64,000 bases of DNA from Rhabditoides inermis (GCA_963966185.1 CAWZYM010000105.1:447501-511500); one strand, 5' to 3'; positions 9,976 to 22,690 are shown, numbered from the stretch's first letter. The notes: generated from the sequence alone by a model not told the origin. Numbers and translations: made by a program.

Positions 9976-10690
9976 TTCTCTCTTTCTCTCTTTCTCTCTT
10001 TCTCTCTTTCTCTCTTCTCTCTTTCTCTCTTTCTCTCTTTCTCTCTTTCTCTCTTTCTCTCTTTCTCTCTTTCTCTCTTTCTCTCTTTTCTCTAGTTCTC
10101 TCCTTCTCTCCTTCTCTTCTTCTCTCCATCCCTCCTTCCCTCCTTCTCCCTTTCTCTCTTTCTCTCGTTCTCTAGCTCTCTCGTTATATCGTTCTCTCTT
10201 TCTCTCGTTTTCTCTTTCTCTCGTTTTCTCGTTTTCTCGTTCTCTCTTTCTCTCTTTCTCTCCTTCCCTCCTTCCCTCCTCCTCCCATTCTCTCTTTCTC
10301 TCGTTCTCTAATTCTCTCGTTATATCGTTCTCGCTTTCTCTCGTTCTCTCTTTATCTCTTTCTCTCTTTCTCTCTTTCTTTCGTTCTCTAGTTCTCTCGT
10401 TCTCTCTTTCTATCCTTCTCTTCTTCTCTCCATCCCTCCATCCCTCCTTCTCCCTTTCTCTCTTTCTCTCGTTCTCTTTTTATATCTTTCTCTCTTTCTC
10501 TGGTTCTCTCGTTCTCTCGTTCTCTCTTTCTATCCTTCTCTCGTTCTCTCGTTCTCTCGTTCTCTCCGTCTCTCCTTCCCTCCTTCCCTCCTCTCTTTTT
10601 CTCCTTTTCTCTCGTTATATCGTTCTCTCGTTCTCTCGTTCTCTCGTTCTCTCGTTCTCTCGTTCTCTCGTTCTCTCTTTCTCTCTCCCC
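8580..10690. repeat. 2.1-kb polypyrimidine minisatellite of an 8-bp unit
   Basis: The plus strand is almost entirely C and T with occasional G or A. The basic unit is an octamer, mainly CTCTCGTT, with variants CTCTCTTT, CTCTCCTT, CCCTCCTT and CTCTCCGT. A superimposed pattern recurs irregularly (around 9000, 9200, 9360, 9590, 9790, 10110, 10270, 10420 and 10570): a run of CCTTCCCTCC, then CCCTTTCTCTC, then blocks of CTCTCGTT, often with TTATATCGTT. Because 8 bp is not a multiple of 3, three octamers encode an eight-residue serine/leucine-rich period in all frames, and apparent serine-rich proteins here are artefacts. Such homopurine-homopyrimidine DNA can form triplexes. Confidence 0.95.
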
Positions 10691-11035
10691 TTACTAAATT
10701 CCTACTGATCGCAGCCACCAAAGTACATCTGTCTCTCTCCAAACAGCGTGCTCTCTCGCGTGCTCTCGCGCTCGCCCGCCAGCAGAGGGCTAGCTATCAG
10801 CTAGCGTGACTGGAAACGACACCCACCCACACGCTGGCCTTTCGCCTAGTGCGAGTGCGAGATCGCTCATAACTTCTTTCGGAGAAAAGATACAAAGATG
10901 CCGTCAATTAGTGATCTGCCCTATGGAACCGTGCGAATCTAACTAACATAAATTGGAAGACTTCACATTGTTGCTAACATGTCCTTTGGATATCGCTACT
11001 TGAAAATTCTGGCGCGAGCCTTATTTTAACCCAAG
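10691..11035. other. Unique segment between octamer satellite and GC hairpin
   Basis: About 345 bp with mixed composition and no convincing reading frame. It contains a GC-rich patch (10745-10780, GCTCTCGCG-like) and a perfect palindrome with arms GCTAGCT and AGCTAGC around ATC (10789-10805). No gene, RNA or known element was recognised. Confidence 0.5.
10789..10805. repeat. Perfect small palindrome
   Basis: GCTAGCT, loop ATC, AGCTAGC: a 7-bp perfect inverted repeat within the 3.07-kb insertion. It resembles the CTAG-containing stems of the hairpins at 61317 and 63356, but is much less GC-rich. Confidence 0.7.
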
Positions 11036-11060
11036 AGAGAGGGCGCTGCGCGCCCTCTCT
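11036..11060. repeat. Perfect GC-rich hairpin flush with the start of the main satellite array
   Basis: Stem AGAGAGGGCGC (11036-11046), loop TGC, and GCGCCCTCTCT (11050-11060): 11 perfect base pairs. The next base (11061) is satellite sequence, so the hairpin forms the right terminus of the 3.07-kb insertion. Confidence 0.9.
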
Positions 11061-11181
11061 AATGGGAGTCATGGACATCGTGTATGAGCATCACGATCCG
11101 CCATGGGCTGTCTGGGAGGATTCCAATGGTCTTATTCGAATTCAGTGAATAAACTAAAGCATTAAGTAAACTCTGTCTCTT

Positions 11182-11220
<39 letters not shown>

Positions 11221-11523
11221 ACACACTTACTGCAGTGTGGACCCTCCATGCTTTTAGACATATTTATTGCGCAATCAGTATCAGGCGTATCGAGAAACAG
11301 TAAAAAAGAGATGATTCCTCGACCTATCCCCCAAAGTTCCCAGAAAAATGAGTTTCGAAATGTGGTCTCATATTCGAGTGACAGACGAAAAACGATATTC
11401 CAAATGGAAGTCATGGCCATCGTGTATGAGCATCACGATCCGCCATGGGCTGTCTGGGAGGATTCCAATGGTCTTATTCGAATTCAGTGAATAAACTAAA
11501 GCATTAAGTAAACTCTGTCTCTT

Positions 11524-11558
<35 letters not shown>

Positions 11559-11862
11559 ACACACCTACTGCAGTGTGGACCCTCCACGCGTTTAGACAAA
11601 TTTATTGCGCAATCAGTATCAGGCGTATCGAGAAACAGTAAAAAAGAGATGATTCCTCGACCTATCCCCCAAAGTTCCCAGAAAAATGAGTTTCGAAATG
11701 TGGTCTCATATTCGAGTGACAGACGAAAAACGATATTCCAAATGGAAGTCATGGCCATCGTGTATGAGCATCACGATCCGCCATGGGCTGTCTGGGAGGA
11801 TTCCAATGGTCTTATTCGAATTCAGTGAATAAACTAAAGCATTAAGTAAACTCTGTCTCTTT

Positions 11863-11897
<35 letters not shown>

Positions 11898-12526
11898 ACA
11901 CACTTACTGCAGTGTGGACCCTCCACGCGTTTAGACAAATTTATTGCGCAATCAGTATCAGGCGTATCGAGAAACAGTAAAAAAGAGATGATTCCTCGAC
12001 CTATCCCCCAAAGTTCCCAGAAAAATGAGTTTCGAGATGTGGTCTCATATTCGAGTGACAGACGAAAAACGATATTCCAAATGGAAGTCATGGCCATCGT
12101 GTATGAGCATCACGATCCGCCATGGGCTGTCTGGGAGGATTCCAATGGTCTTATTCGAATTCAGTGAATAAACTAAAGCATTAAGTAAACTCTGTCTCTT
12201 TCCCTCTCTCTCTCTCTCTCCCTACACACCAACTGCAGTGTGGACCCTCCACGCGTTTAGACAAATTTATTGTGCAATCAGTATCAGGCGTATCGAGAAA
12301 CAGTAAAAAAGAGATGATTCCTCGACCTATCCCCCAAAGTTCCCAGAAAAATGAGTTTCGAGATGTGGTCTCATATTCGAGTGACATACGAAAAACGATA
12401 TTCCAAATGGGAGTCATGGACATCGTGTATGAGCATCACGATCCGCCATGGGCTGTCTGGGAGGATTCCAATGGTCTTATTCGAATTCAGTGAATAAACT
12501 AAAGCATTAAGTAAACTCTGTCTCTT

Positions 12527-12567
<41 letters not shown>

Positions 12568-12870
12568 ACACACTTACTGCAGTGTGGACCCTCCATGCTT
12601 TTAGACATATTTATTGCGCAATCAGTATCAGGCGTATCGAGAAACATTAAAAAAGAGATGATTCCTCGACCTATCCCCCAAAGTTCCCAGAAAAATGAGT
12701 TTCGAAATGTGGTCTCATATTCGAGTGACAGACGAAAAACGATATTCCAAATGGAAGTCATGGCCATCGTGTATGAGCATCACGATCCGCCATGGGCTGT
12801 CTGGGAGGATTCCAATGGTCTTATTCGAATTCAGTGAATAAACTAAAGCATTAAGTGAACTCTGTCTCTT

Positions 12871-12915
<45 letters not shown>

Positions 12916-13218
12916 ACACACTTACTGCAGTGTGGACCCTCCACGCGTTTAGACAAATTTATTGCGCAATCAGTATCAGGCGTATCGAGAAACAGTAAAA
13001 AAGAGATGATTCCTCGACCTATCCCCCAAAGTTCCCAGAAAAATGAGTTTCGAAATGTGGTCTCATATTCGAGTGACAGACGAAAAACGATATTCCAAAT
13101 GGAAGTCATGGCCATCGTGTATGAGCATCACGATCCGCCATGGGCTGTCTGGGAGGATTCCAATGGTCTTATTCGAATTCAGTGAATAAACTAAAGCATT
13201 AAGTAACTTCTGTCTCTT

Positions 13219-13264
<46 letters not shown>

Positions 13265-13582
13265 TCTCTCCTTCTCCCTACACACTTACTGCAGTGTGGA
13301 CCCTCCATGCTTTTAGACATATTTATTGCGCAATCAGTATCAGGCGTATCGAGAAACAGTAAAAAAGAGATGATTCCTCGACCTATCCCCCAAAGTTCCC
13401 AGAAAAATGAGTTTCGAAATGTGGTCTCATATTCGAGTGACAGACGAAAAACGATATTCCAAATGGAAGTCATGGACATCGTGTATGAGCATCACGATCC
13501 GCCATGGGCTGTCTGGGAGGATTCCAATGGTCTTATTCGAATTCAGTGAATAAACTAAAGCATTAAGTAAACTCTGTCTCTT

Positions 13583-13625
<43 letters not shown>

Positions 13626-14263
13626 ACACACTTACTGCAGTGTGGACCCTCCATGCTTTTAGACATATTTATTGCGCAATCAGTATCAGGCGTATCGAGA
13701 AACAGTAAAAAGAGATGATTCCTCGACCTATCCCCCAAAGTTCCCAGAAAAATGAGTTTCGAAATGTGGTCTCATATTCGAGTGACAGACGAAAAACGAT
13801 ATTCCAAATGGAAATCATGGCCATCGTGTATGAGCATCACGATCCGCCATGGGCTGTCTGGGAGGATTCCAATGGTCTTATTCGAATTCAGTGAATAAAA
13901 TAAAGCATTAAGTAAACTCTGTCTCTTTCCCTCTCTCTCTCTCTCTCTCTCTCTCTCCCTACACACTTACTGCAGTGTGGACCCTCCACGCGTTTAGACA
14001 AATTTATTGCGCAATCAGTATCAGGCGTATCGAGAAACAGTAAAAAAGAGATGATTCCTCGACCTATCCCCCAAAGTTCCCAGAAAAATGAGTTTCGAAA
14101 TGTGGTCTCATATTCGAGTGACAGACGAAAAACGATATTCCAAATGGAAGTCATGGCCATCGTGTATGAGCATCACGATCCGCCATGGACTGTCTGGGAG
14201 GATTCCAATGGTCTTATTCGAGATCAGTGAATAAACTAAAGCATTAAGTAAACTCTGTCTCTT

Positions 14264-14300
<37 letters not shown>

Positions 14301-14603
14301 ACACACTTACTGCAGTGTGGACCCTCCATGCTTTTAGACATATTTATTGCGCAATCAGTATCAGGCGTATCGAGAAACAGTAAAAAAGAGATGATTCCTC
14401 GACCTATCCCCCAAAGTTCCCAGAAAAATGAGTTTCGAAATGTGGTCTCATATTCGAGTGACAGACGAAAAACGATATTCCAAATGGAAGTCATGGCCAT
14501 CGTGTATGAGCATCACGATCCGCCATGAACTGTCTGGGAGGATTCCAATGGTCTTATTCGAATTCAGTGAATAAACTAAAGCATTAAGTAAACTCTGTCT
14601 CTT

Positions 14604-14638
<35 letters not shown>

Positions 14639-14941
14639 ACACACTTACTGCAGTGTGGACCCTCCACGCGTTTAGACAAATTTATTGCGCAATCAGTATC
14701 AGGCGTATCGAGAAACAGTAAAAAAGAGATGATTCCTCGACCTATCCCCCAAAGTTCCCAGAAAAATGAGTTTCGAAATGTGGTCTCATATTCGAGTGAC
14801 AGACGAAAAACGATATTCCAAATGGAAGTCATGGCCATCGTGTATGAGCATCACGATCCGCCATGAACTGTCTGGGAGGATTCCAATGGTCTTATTCGAA
14901 TTCAGTGAATAAACTAAAGCATTAAGTAAACTCTGTCTCTT

Positions 14942-14986
<45 letters not shown>

Positions 14987-15289
14987 ACACACTTACTGCA
15001 GTGTGGACCCTCCACGCGTTTAGACAAATTTATTGCGCAATCAGTATCAGGCGTATCGAGAAACAGTAAAAAAGAGATGATTCCTCGACCTATCCCCCAA
15101 AGTTCCCAGAAAAATGAGTTTCGAAATGTGGTCTCATATTCGAGTGACAGACGAAAAACGATATTCCAAATGGAAGTCATGGACATCGTGTATGAGCATC
15201 ACGATCCGCCATGGGCTGTCTGGGAGGATTCCAATGGTCTTATTCGAATTCAGTAAATAAACTAAAGCATTAAGTAAACTCTGTCTCTT

Positions 15290-15340
<51 letters not shown>

Positions 15341-15920
15341 ACACACTTACTGCAGTGTGGACCCTCCATGCTTTTAGACATATTTATTGCGCAATCAGTA
15401 TCAGGCGTATCGAGAAACAGTAAAAAAGAGATGATTCCTCGACCTATCCCCCAAAGTTCCCAGAAAAATGAGTTTCGAAATGTGGTCTCATATTAGGAAC
15501 CACAACGTGAGTTGCAGAGAGCCCGGCGAAATCATGTAACATTTTCTCACTGGACATATGACGTGCTCTAATTAGCATAGAACGATTTCGCCATTTCGCG
15601 CTGGTCTCTAACGGTATATTTTTATGGGATCATGTACCCTGTAAAGTAGTTAGACAAATTTATTGCGCAATCAGTATCAGGCGTATCGAGAAACAGTAAA
15701 AAAGAGATGATTCCTCGACCTATCCCCCAAAGTTCCCAGAAAAATGAGTTTCGAAATGTGGTCTCATATTCGAGTGACAGACGAAAAAACGATATTCCAA
15801 ATGGAAGTCATGGACATCGTGTATGAGCATCACGATCCGCCATGGGCTGTCTGGGAGGATTCCAATGGTCTTATTCGAATTCAGTAAATAAACTAAAGCA
15901 TTAAGTAAACTCTGTCTCTT

Positions 15921-15969
<49 letters not shown>

Positions 15970-16121
15970 ACACACTTACTGCAGTGTGGACCCTCCATGC
16001 TTTTAGACATATTTATTGCGCAATCAGTATCAGGCGTATCGAGAAACAGTAAAAAAGAGATGATTCCTCGACCTATCCCCAAAGTTCCCAGAAAAATGAG
16101 TTTCGAAATGTGGTCTCATAT
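11061..16121 (+). repeat. Main ~340-bp satellite array, segment 1
   Basis: About 14 head-to-tail units. Subtypes seen: A (ATGCTTTTAGACATATTT), B (CACGCGTTTAGACAAATTT) and B' (B with ATTGTGCAAT and GGGAGTCATGGAC). The CT tract ranges from about 8 to over 20 dinucleotides; one at 13225-13275 has TGTCTC and CCTTCTCCC interruptions that recur at about 24000. The segment contains a 630-bp tandem duplication (15020-16276) involving a transposon. Single-base indels (AAAAAG/AAAAG, CCCCC/CCCC) scattered through the units show no protein-coding constraint. Confidence 0.97.
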
Positions 16122-16276
16122 TAGGAACCACAACGTGAGTTGCAGAGAGCCCGGCGAAATCATGTAACATTTTCTCACTGGACATATGACGTGCTCTAAT
16201 TAGCATAGAACGATTCGCCATTTCGCGCTGGTTCTAACGGTATATTTTTTATGGGATCATGTACCCTGTAAAGTAG
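15020..16276. repeat. 630-bp tandem duplication that copied part of a transposon
   Basis: 15020-15649 is repeated as 15650-16276. Both copies start TTAGACAAATTT, carry the rare variant CAGTAAATAAAC in place of CAGTGAATAAAC (15251 and 15882), and end in the first ~156 bp of the Mutator-like element at GTAAAGTAG. The junction at 15649/15650 is transposon joined directly to satellite. The duplication therefore happened after the transposon inserted. The copies differ mainly in homopolymer lengths (for example GATTTCGCC versus GATTCGCC). Confidence 0.9.
15494..15649 (+). mobile_element. Truncated duplicate of the 551-bp Mutator-like element
   Basis: Matches 16122-16276 and has the same left junction (GTCTCATAT then TAGGAACCACAA). 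It stops at GTAAAGTAG, joined to satellite. It is explained by the 630-bp tandem duplication rather than by a separate insertion. Confidence 0.9.
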
Positions 16277-16672
16277 TGAGAATCGGTAAAAAATGATACG
16301 ATGACGTCATATTTCTTTGATCTAGCCGCCATCGCTCAAAGTGAGTAATGAAAAATGCTAACATAAGAGACGTATTTCATCGAGTACTTATCGATTACAG
16401 TCAAACAAAACCTAGTGATACTATTATAAACGAATATGTTCAATATTCAACTATTGATGACGTCATCAGTGCTTTGATCTAGCCGCCCTCTGTCGCACTT
16501 TCCTTATGTGAGCGCGCGCTCGTGTGCGCGGCGCCGTGCGGAATTAGAGCGCAATGTGAACGATGAACCCTACGAGCATTATATATTTTTGAAATCAGCT
16601 TTAAATGGACCACATTTATGAACTCATTGCTATACCATATCCAAATATTGGAAAATCTCATTGTGGTCTCTA
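16122..16672 (+). mobile_element. 551-bp non-autonomous DNA transposon with 9-bp target duplication (Mutator-like)
   Basis: GTCTCATAT of the satellite unit is present at 16113-16121 and again at 16673-16681, a 9-bp target duplication (10 bp if the next T is counted). The ends form short inverted repeats: TAGGAACCACAA on the left and TTGTGGTCTCTA on the right, 10 of 12 positions matching. A 9-bp duplication with such ends fits Mutator-superfamily elements; hAT (8 bp) fits less well. There is no coding frame for a transposase. Inside are two ~35-bp direct repeats, each with ATGACGTCAT plus TTTGATCTAGCCGCC (16300-16335 and 16455-16491), and a perfect palindrome GAGCGCGCGCTC (16510-16521). Confidence 0.75.
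16300..16491. promoter_or_regulatory. Paired CRE-like palindromes within direct repeats of the transposon
   Basis: TGACGTCA, the full CREB/ATF recognition palindrome, lies at 16302-16309 and 16458-16465. In each case it is followed by TTTGATCTAGCCGCC at nearly the same spacing. The repeated arrangement suggests an internal regulatory or transposase-binding module. The motif identity is clear; the function is inferred. Confidence 0.45.
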
Positions 16673-16831
16673 GTCTCATATTCGAGTGACAGACGAAAAA
16701 CGATATTCCAAATGGAAATCATGGCCATCGTGTATGAGCATCACGATCCGCCATGGGCTGTCTGGGAGGATTCCAATGGTCTTATTCGAATTCAGTGAAT
16801 AAACTAAAGCATTAAGTAAACTCTGTCTCTT

Positions 16832-16888
<57 letters not shown>

Positions 16889-17190
16889 ACACACTTACTG
16901 CAGTGTGGACCCTCCACGCGTTTAGACAAATTTATTGCGCAATCAGTATCAGGCGTATCGAGAAACAGTAAAAAAGAGATGATTCCTCGACCTATCCCCC
17001 AAAGTTCCCAGAAAAATGAGTTTCGAAATGTGGTCTCATATTCGAGTGACAGACGAAAAACGATATTCCAAATGGAAGTCATGGCCATCGTGTATGAGCA
17101 TCACGATCCGCCATGAACTGTCTGGGAGGATTCCAATGGTCTTATTCGAATTCAGGAATAAACTAAAGCATTAAGTAAACTCTGTCTCTT

Positions 17191-17227
<37 letters not shown>

Positions 17228-17530
17228 ACACACTTACTGCAGTGTGGACCCTCCATGCCTTTAGACATATTTATTGCGCAATCAATATCAGGCGTATCGA
17301 GAAACAGTAAAAAAGAGATGATTCCTCGACCTATCCCCCAAAGTTCCCAGAAAAATGAGTTTCGAAATGTGGTCTCATATTCGAGTGACAGACGAAAAAC
17401 GAGATTCCAAATGGAAGTCATGGCCATCGTGTATGAGCATCACGATCCGCCATGGGCTGTCTGGGAGGATTCCAATGGTCTTATTCGAATTCAGTGAATA
17501 AACTAAAGCATTAAGTAAACTCTGTCTCTT

Positions 17531-17577
<47 letters not shown>

Positions 17578-18214
17578 ACACACCTACTGCAGTGTGGACC
17601 CTCCATGCTTTTAGACATATTTATTGCGCAATCAGTATCAGACGTATCGAGAAAAGGTAAAAAGAGATGATTCCTCGACCTATCCGCCAAAGGTCCCAGA
17701 AAAATGAGTTTCGAAATGTGGTCTCATATTCGAGTGACAGACGAAAAACGATATTCCAAATGGAAGTCATGGCCATCGTGTATGAGCATCACGATCCGCC
17801 ATGGGCTGTCTGGGAGGATTCCAATGGTCTTATTCGAATTCAGTGAATAAACTAAAGCATTAAGTAAACTCTGTCTCTTTCCCTCTCTCTCTCTCTCTCT
17901 CTCTCTCCCCCTACACACTTACTGCAGTGTGGACCCTCCATGCTTTTAGACATATTTATTGCGCAATCAGTATCAGGCGTATCGAGAAACAGTAAAAAAG
18001 AGATGATTCCTCGACCTATCCCCCAAAGTTCCCAGAAAAATGAGTTTCGAAATGTGTCTCATATTCGAGTGACAGACGAAAAACGATATTCCAAATGGAA
18101 GTCATGGCCATCGTGTATGAGCATCACGATCCGCCATGGGCTATCTGGGAGGATTCCAATGGTCTTATTCGAATTCAGTGAATAAACTAAAGCATTAAGT
18201 AAACTCTGTCTCTT

Positions 18215-18251
<37 letters not shown>

Positions 18252-18553
18252 ACACACTTACTGCAGTGTGGACCCTCCATGCCTTTAGACATATTTATTG
18301 CGCAATCAGTATCAGGCGTATCGAGAAACAGTAAAAAAGAGATGATTCCTCGACCTATCCCCCAAAGTTCCCAGAAAAATGAGTTTCGAAATGTGGTCTC
18401 ATATTCGAGTGACAGACGAAAAACGATATTCCAAATGGAAGTCATGGCCATCGTGTATGAGCATCACGATCCGCCATGGGCTGTCTGGGAGGATTCCAAT
18501 GGTCTTATTCGAATTCAGTGAATAAACTAAAGCATTAAGTAAACTCTGTCTCT

Positions 18554-18599
<46 letters not shown>

Positions 18600-18902
18600 A
18601 CACACCTACTGCAGTGTGGACCCTCCATGCTTTTAGACATATTTATTGCGCAATCAGTAGCAGGCGTATCGAGAAACAGTAAAAAAGAGATGATTCCTCG
18701 ACCTATCCCCCAAAGTTCCCAGAAAAATGAGTTTCGAAATGTGGTCTCATATTCGAGTGACAGACGAAAAACGATATTCCAAATGGAAGTCATGGACATC
18801 GTGTATGAGCATCACGATCCGCCATGGGCTGTCTGGGAGGATTCCAATGGTCTTATTCGAATTCAGTGAATAAACTAAAGCATTAAGTAAACTCTGTCTC
18901 TT

Positions 18903-18941
<39 letters not shown>

Positions 18942-19244
18942 ACACACTTACTGCAGTGTGGACCCTCCATGCTTTTAGACATATTTATTGCGCAATCAGT
19001 ATCAGGCGTATCGAGAAACAGTAAAAAAGAGATGATTCCTCGACCTATCCCCCAAAGTTCCCAGAAAAATGAGTTTCGAAATGTGGTCTCATATTCGAGT
19101 GACAGACGAAAAACGATATTCCAAATGGGAGTCATGGACATCGTGTATGAGCATCACGATCCGCCATGGGCTGTCTGGGAGGATTCCAATGGTCTTATTC
19201 GAATTCAGTGAATAAACTAAAGCATTAAGTAAACTCTGTCTCTT

Positions 19245-19279
<35 letters not shown>

Positions 19280-19582
19280 ACACACCTACTGCAGTGTGGA
19301 CCCTCCATGCTTTTAGACATATTTATTGCGCAATCAGTATCAGGCGTATCGAGAAACAGTAAAAAAGAGATGATTCCTCGACCTATCCCCCAAAGTTCCC
19401 AGAAAAATGAGTTTCGAAATGTGGTCTCATATTCGAGTGACAGACGAAAAACGATATTCCAAATGGAAGTCATGGCCATCGTGTATGAGCATCACGATCC
19501 GCCATGGGCTGTCTGGGAGGATTCCAATGGTCTTATTCGAATTCAGTGAATAAACTAAAGCATTAAGTAAACTCTGTCTCTT

Positions 19583-19617
<35 letters not shown>

Positions 19618-20251
19618 ACACACTTACTGCAGTGTGGACCCTCCACGCGTTTAGACAAATTTATTGCGCAATCAGTATCAGGCGTATCGAGAAACAGTAA
19701 AAAAGAGATGATTCCTCGACCTATCCCCCAAAGTTCCCAGAAAAATGAGTTTCGAGATGTGGTCTCATATTCGAGTGACAGACGAAAAACGATATTCCAA
19801 ATGGAAGTCATGGCCATCGTGTATGAGCATCACGATCCGCCATGGGCTGTCTGGGAGGATTCCAATGGTCTTATTCGAATTCAGTGAATAAACTAAAGCA
19901 TTAAGTAAACTCTGTCTCTTTCCCTCTCTCTCTCTCTCTCTCTCTCCCTACACACTTACTGCAGTGTGGACCCTCCACGCGTTTAGACAAATTTATTGTG
20001 CAATCAGTATCAGGCGTATCGAGAAACAGTAAAAAAGAGATGATTCCTCGACCTATCCCCAAAGTTCCCAGAAAAATGAGTTTCGAGATGTGGTCTCATA
20101 TTCGAGTGACAGACGAAAAACGATATTCCAAATGGGAGTCATGGACATCGTGTATGAGCATCACGATCCGCCATGGGCTGTCTGGGAGGATTCCAATGGT
20201 CTTATTCGAATTCAGTGAATAAACTAAAGCATTAAGTAAACTCTGTCTCTT

Positions 20252-20294
<43 letters not shown>

Positions 20295-20924
20295 ACACAC
20301 TTACTGCAGTGTGGACCCTCCATGCTTTTAGACATATTTATTGCGCAATCAGTATCAGGCGTATCGAGAAACATTAAAAAAGAGATGATTCCTCGACCTA
20401 TCCCCCAAAGTTCCCAGAAAAAATGAGTTTCGAAATGTGGTCTCATATTCGAGTGACAGACGAAAAACGATATTCCAAATGGAAGTCATGGCCATCGTGT
20501 ATGAGCATCACGATCCGCCATGGGCTGTCTGGGAGGATTCCAATGGTCTTATTCGAATTCAGTGAATAAACTAAAGCATTAAGTGAACTCTGTCTCTTTC
20601 CCTCTCTCTCTCTCTCTCTCCCTACACACTTACTGCAGTGTGGACCCTCCACGCGTTTAGACAAATTTATTGCGCAATCAGTATCAGGCGTATCGAGAAA
20701 CAGTAAAAAAGAGATGATTCCTCGACCTATCCCCCAAAGTTCCAGAAAAATGAGTTTCGAAATGTGGTCTCATATTCGAGTGACAGACGAAAAACGATAT
20801 TCCAAATGGAAGTCATGGCCATCGTGTATGAGCATCACGATCCGCCATGGGCTGTCTGGGAGGATTCCAATGGTCTTATTCGAATTCAGTGAATAAACTA
20901 AAGCATTAAGTAAACTCTGTCTCT

Positions 20925-20964
<40 letters not shown>

Positions 20965-21605
20965 ACACACCTACTGCAGTGTGGACCCTCCATGCTTTTA
21001 GACATATTTATTGCGCAATCAGTATCAGGCGTATCGAGAAACAGTAAAAAAGAGATGATTCCTCGACCTATCCCCCAAAGTTCCCAGAAAAATGAGTTTC
21101 GAAATGTGGTCTCATATTCGAGTGACAGACGAAAAACGATATTCCAAATGGAAGTCATGGACATCGTGTATGAGCATCACGATCCGCCATGGGCTGTCTG
21201 GGAGGATTCCAATGGTCTTATTCGAATTCAGTGAATAAACTAAAGCATTAAGTAAACTCTGTCTCTTTCCCTCTCTCTCTCTCTCTCTCTCTCTCTCCCT
21301 ACACACTTACTGCAGTGTGGACCCTCCATGCTTTTAGACATATTTATTGCGCAATCAGTATCAGGCGTATCGAGAAACAGTAAAAAAGAGATGATTCCTC
21401 GACCTATCCCCCAAAGTTCCCAGAAAAATGAGTTCGAAATGTGGTCTCATATTCGAGTGACAGACGAAAAACGATATTCCAAATGGAAGTCATGGCCATC
21501 GTGTATGAGCATCACGATCCGCCATGGGCTGTCTGGGAGGATTCCAATGGTCTTATTCGAATTCAGTGAATAAACTAAAGCATTAAGTGAACTCTGTCTC
21601 TTTCC

Positions 21606-21640
<35 letters not shown>

Positions 21641-21949
21641 TCCCTACACACCAACTGCAGTGTGGACCCTCCACGCGTTTAGACAAATTTATTGTGCAAT
21701 CAGTATCAGGCGTATCGAGAAACAGTAAAAAAGAGATGATTCCTCGACCTATCCCCCAAAGTTCCCAGAAAAATGAGTTTCGAGATGTGGTCTCATATTC
21801 GAGTGACAGACGAAAAACGATATTCAAATGGGAGTCATGGACATCGTGTATGAGCATCACGATCCGCCATGGGCTGTCTGGGAGGATTCCAATGGTCTTA
21901 TTCGAATTCAGTGAATAAACTAAAGCATTAAGTAAACTCTGTCTCTTTC

Positions 21950-21990
<41 letters not shown>

Positions 21991-22293
21991 ACACACTTAC
22001 TGCAGTGTGGACCCTCCATGCTTTTAGACATATTTATTGCGCAATCAGTATCAGGCGTATCGAGAAACAGTAAAAAAGAGATGATTCCTCGACCTATCCC
22101 CCAAAGTTCCCAGAAAAATGAGTTTCGAAATGTGGTCTCATATTCGAGTGACAGACGAAAAACGATATTCCAAATGGAAGTCATGGCCATCGTGTATGAG
22201 CATCACGATCCGCCATGGGCTGTCTGGGAGGATTCCAATGGTCTTATTCGAATTCAGTGAATAAACTAAAGCATTAAGTAAACTCTGTCTCTT

Positions 22294-22334
<41 letters not shown>

Positions 22335-22637
22335 ACACACCTACTGCAGTGTGGACCCTCCACGCGTTTAGACAAATTTATTGCGCAATCAGTATCAGGC
22401 GTATCGAGAAACAGTAAAAAAGAGATGATTCCTCGACCTATCCCCCAAAGTTCCCAGAAAAATGAGTTTCGAAATGTGGTCTCATATTCGAGTGACAGAC
22501 GAAAAACGATATTCCAAATGGAAGTCATGGCCATCGTGTATGAGCATCACGATCCGCCATGGGCTGTCTGGGAGGATTCCAATGGTCTTATTCGAATTCA
22601 GTGAATAAACTAAAGCATTAAGTAAACTCTGTCTCTT

Positions 22638-22690
<53 letters not shown>

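Larger units (their letters stand above)
7990..11060. mobile_element. 3.07-kb composite insertion within one satellite unit
   Basis: The left flank ends in CCAAAT (7989) and the right flank resumes at AATGGGAGTCATGGACATCG (11061). Joined, they make one normal B' satellite unit: B' units elsewhere carry both ATTGTGCAAT on the left and GGGAGTCATGGAC on the right, as these two fragments do. A paralogous copy without the insert is at about 21671-21850. AAT is shared at both borders (7987-7989, 11061-11063), a possible 3-bp target duplication or microhomology. Contents in order are a long-inverted-repeat element, a polypyrimidine octamer satellite, a unique segment and a terminal GC hairpin. It could be one element or nested insertions. 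Confidence 0.8.

Noticed and set aside
8489..10175. Long serine/leucine-rich frames (up to 251 residues) and their arginine/glutamate-rich opposite-strand counterparts
   Set aside because: They are translations of an 8-bp polypyrimidine repeat in every frame, overlapping one another, with no start context or domain.
7990..11060. Helitron (TC start, hairpin near the 3' end)
   Set aside because: There is a 3' hairpin and a TC near the left end, but the right end lacks CTRR after the hairpin and the insertion is not between A and T without shared bases. No Rep/helicase is present.
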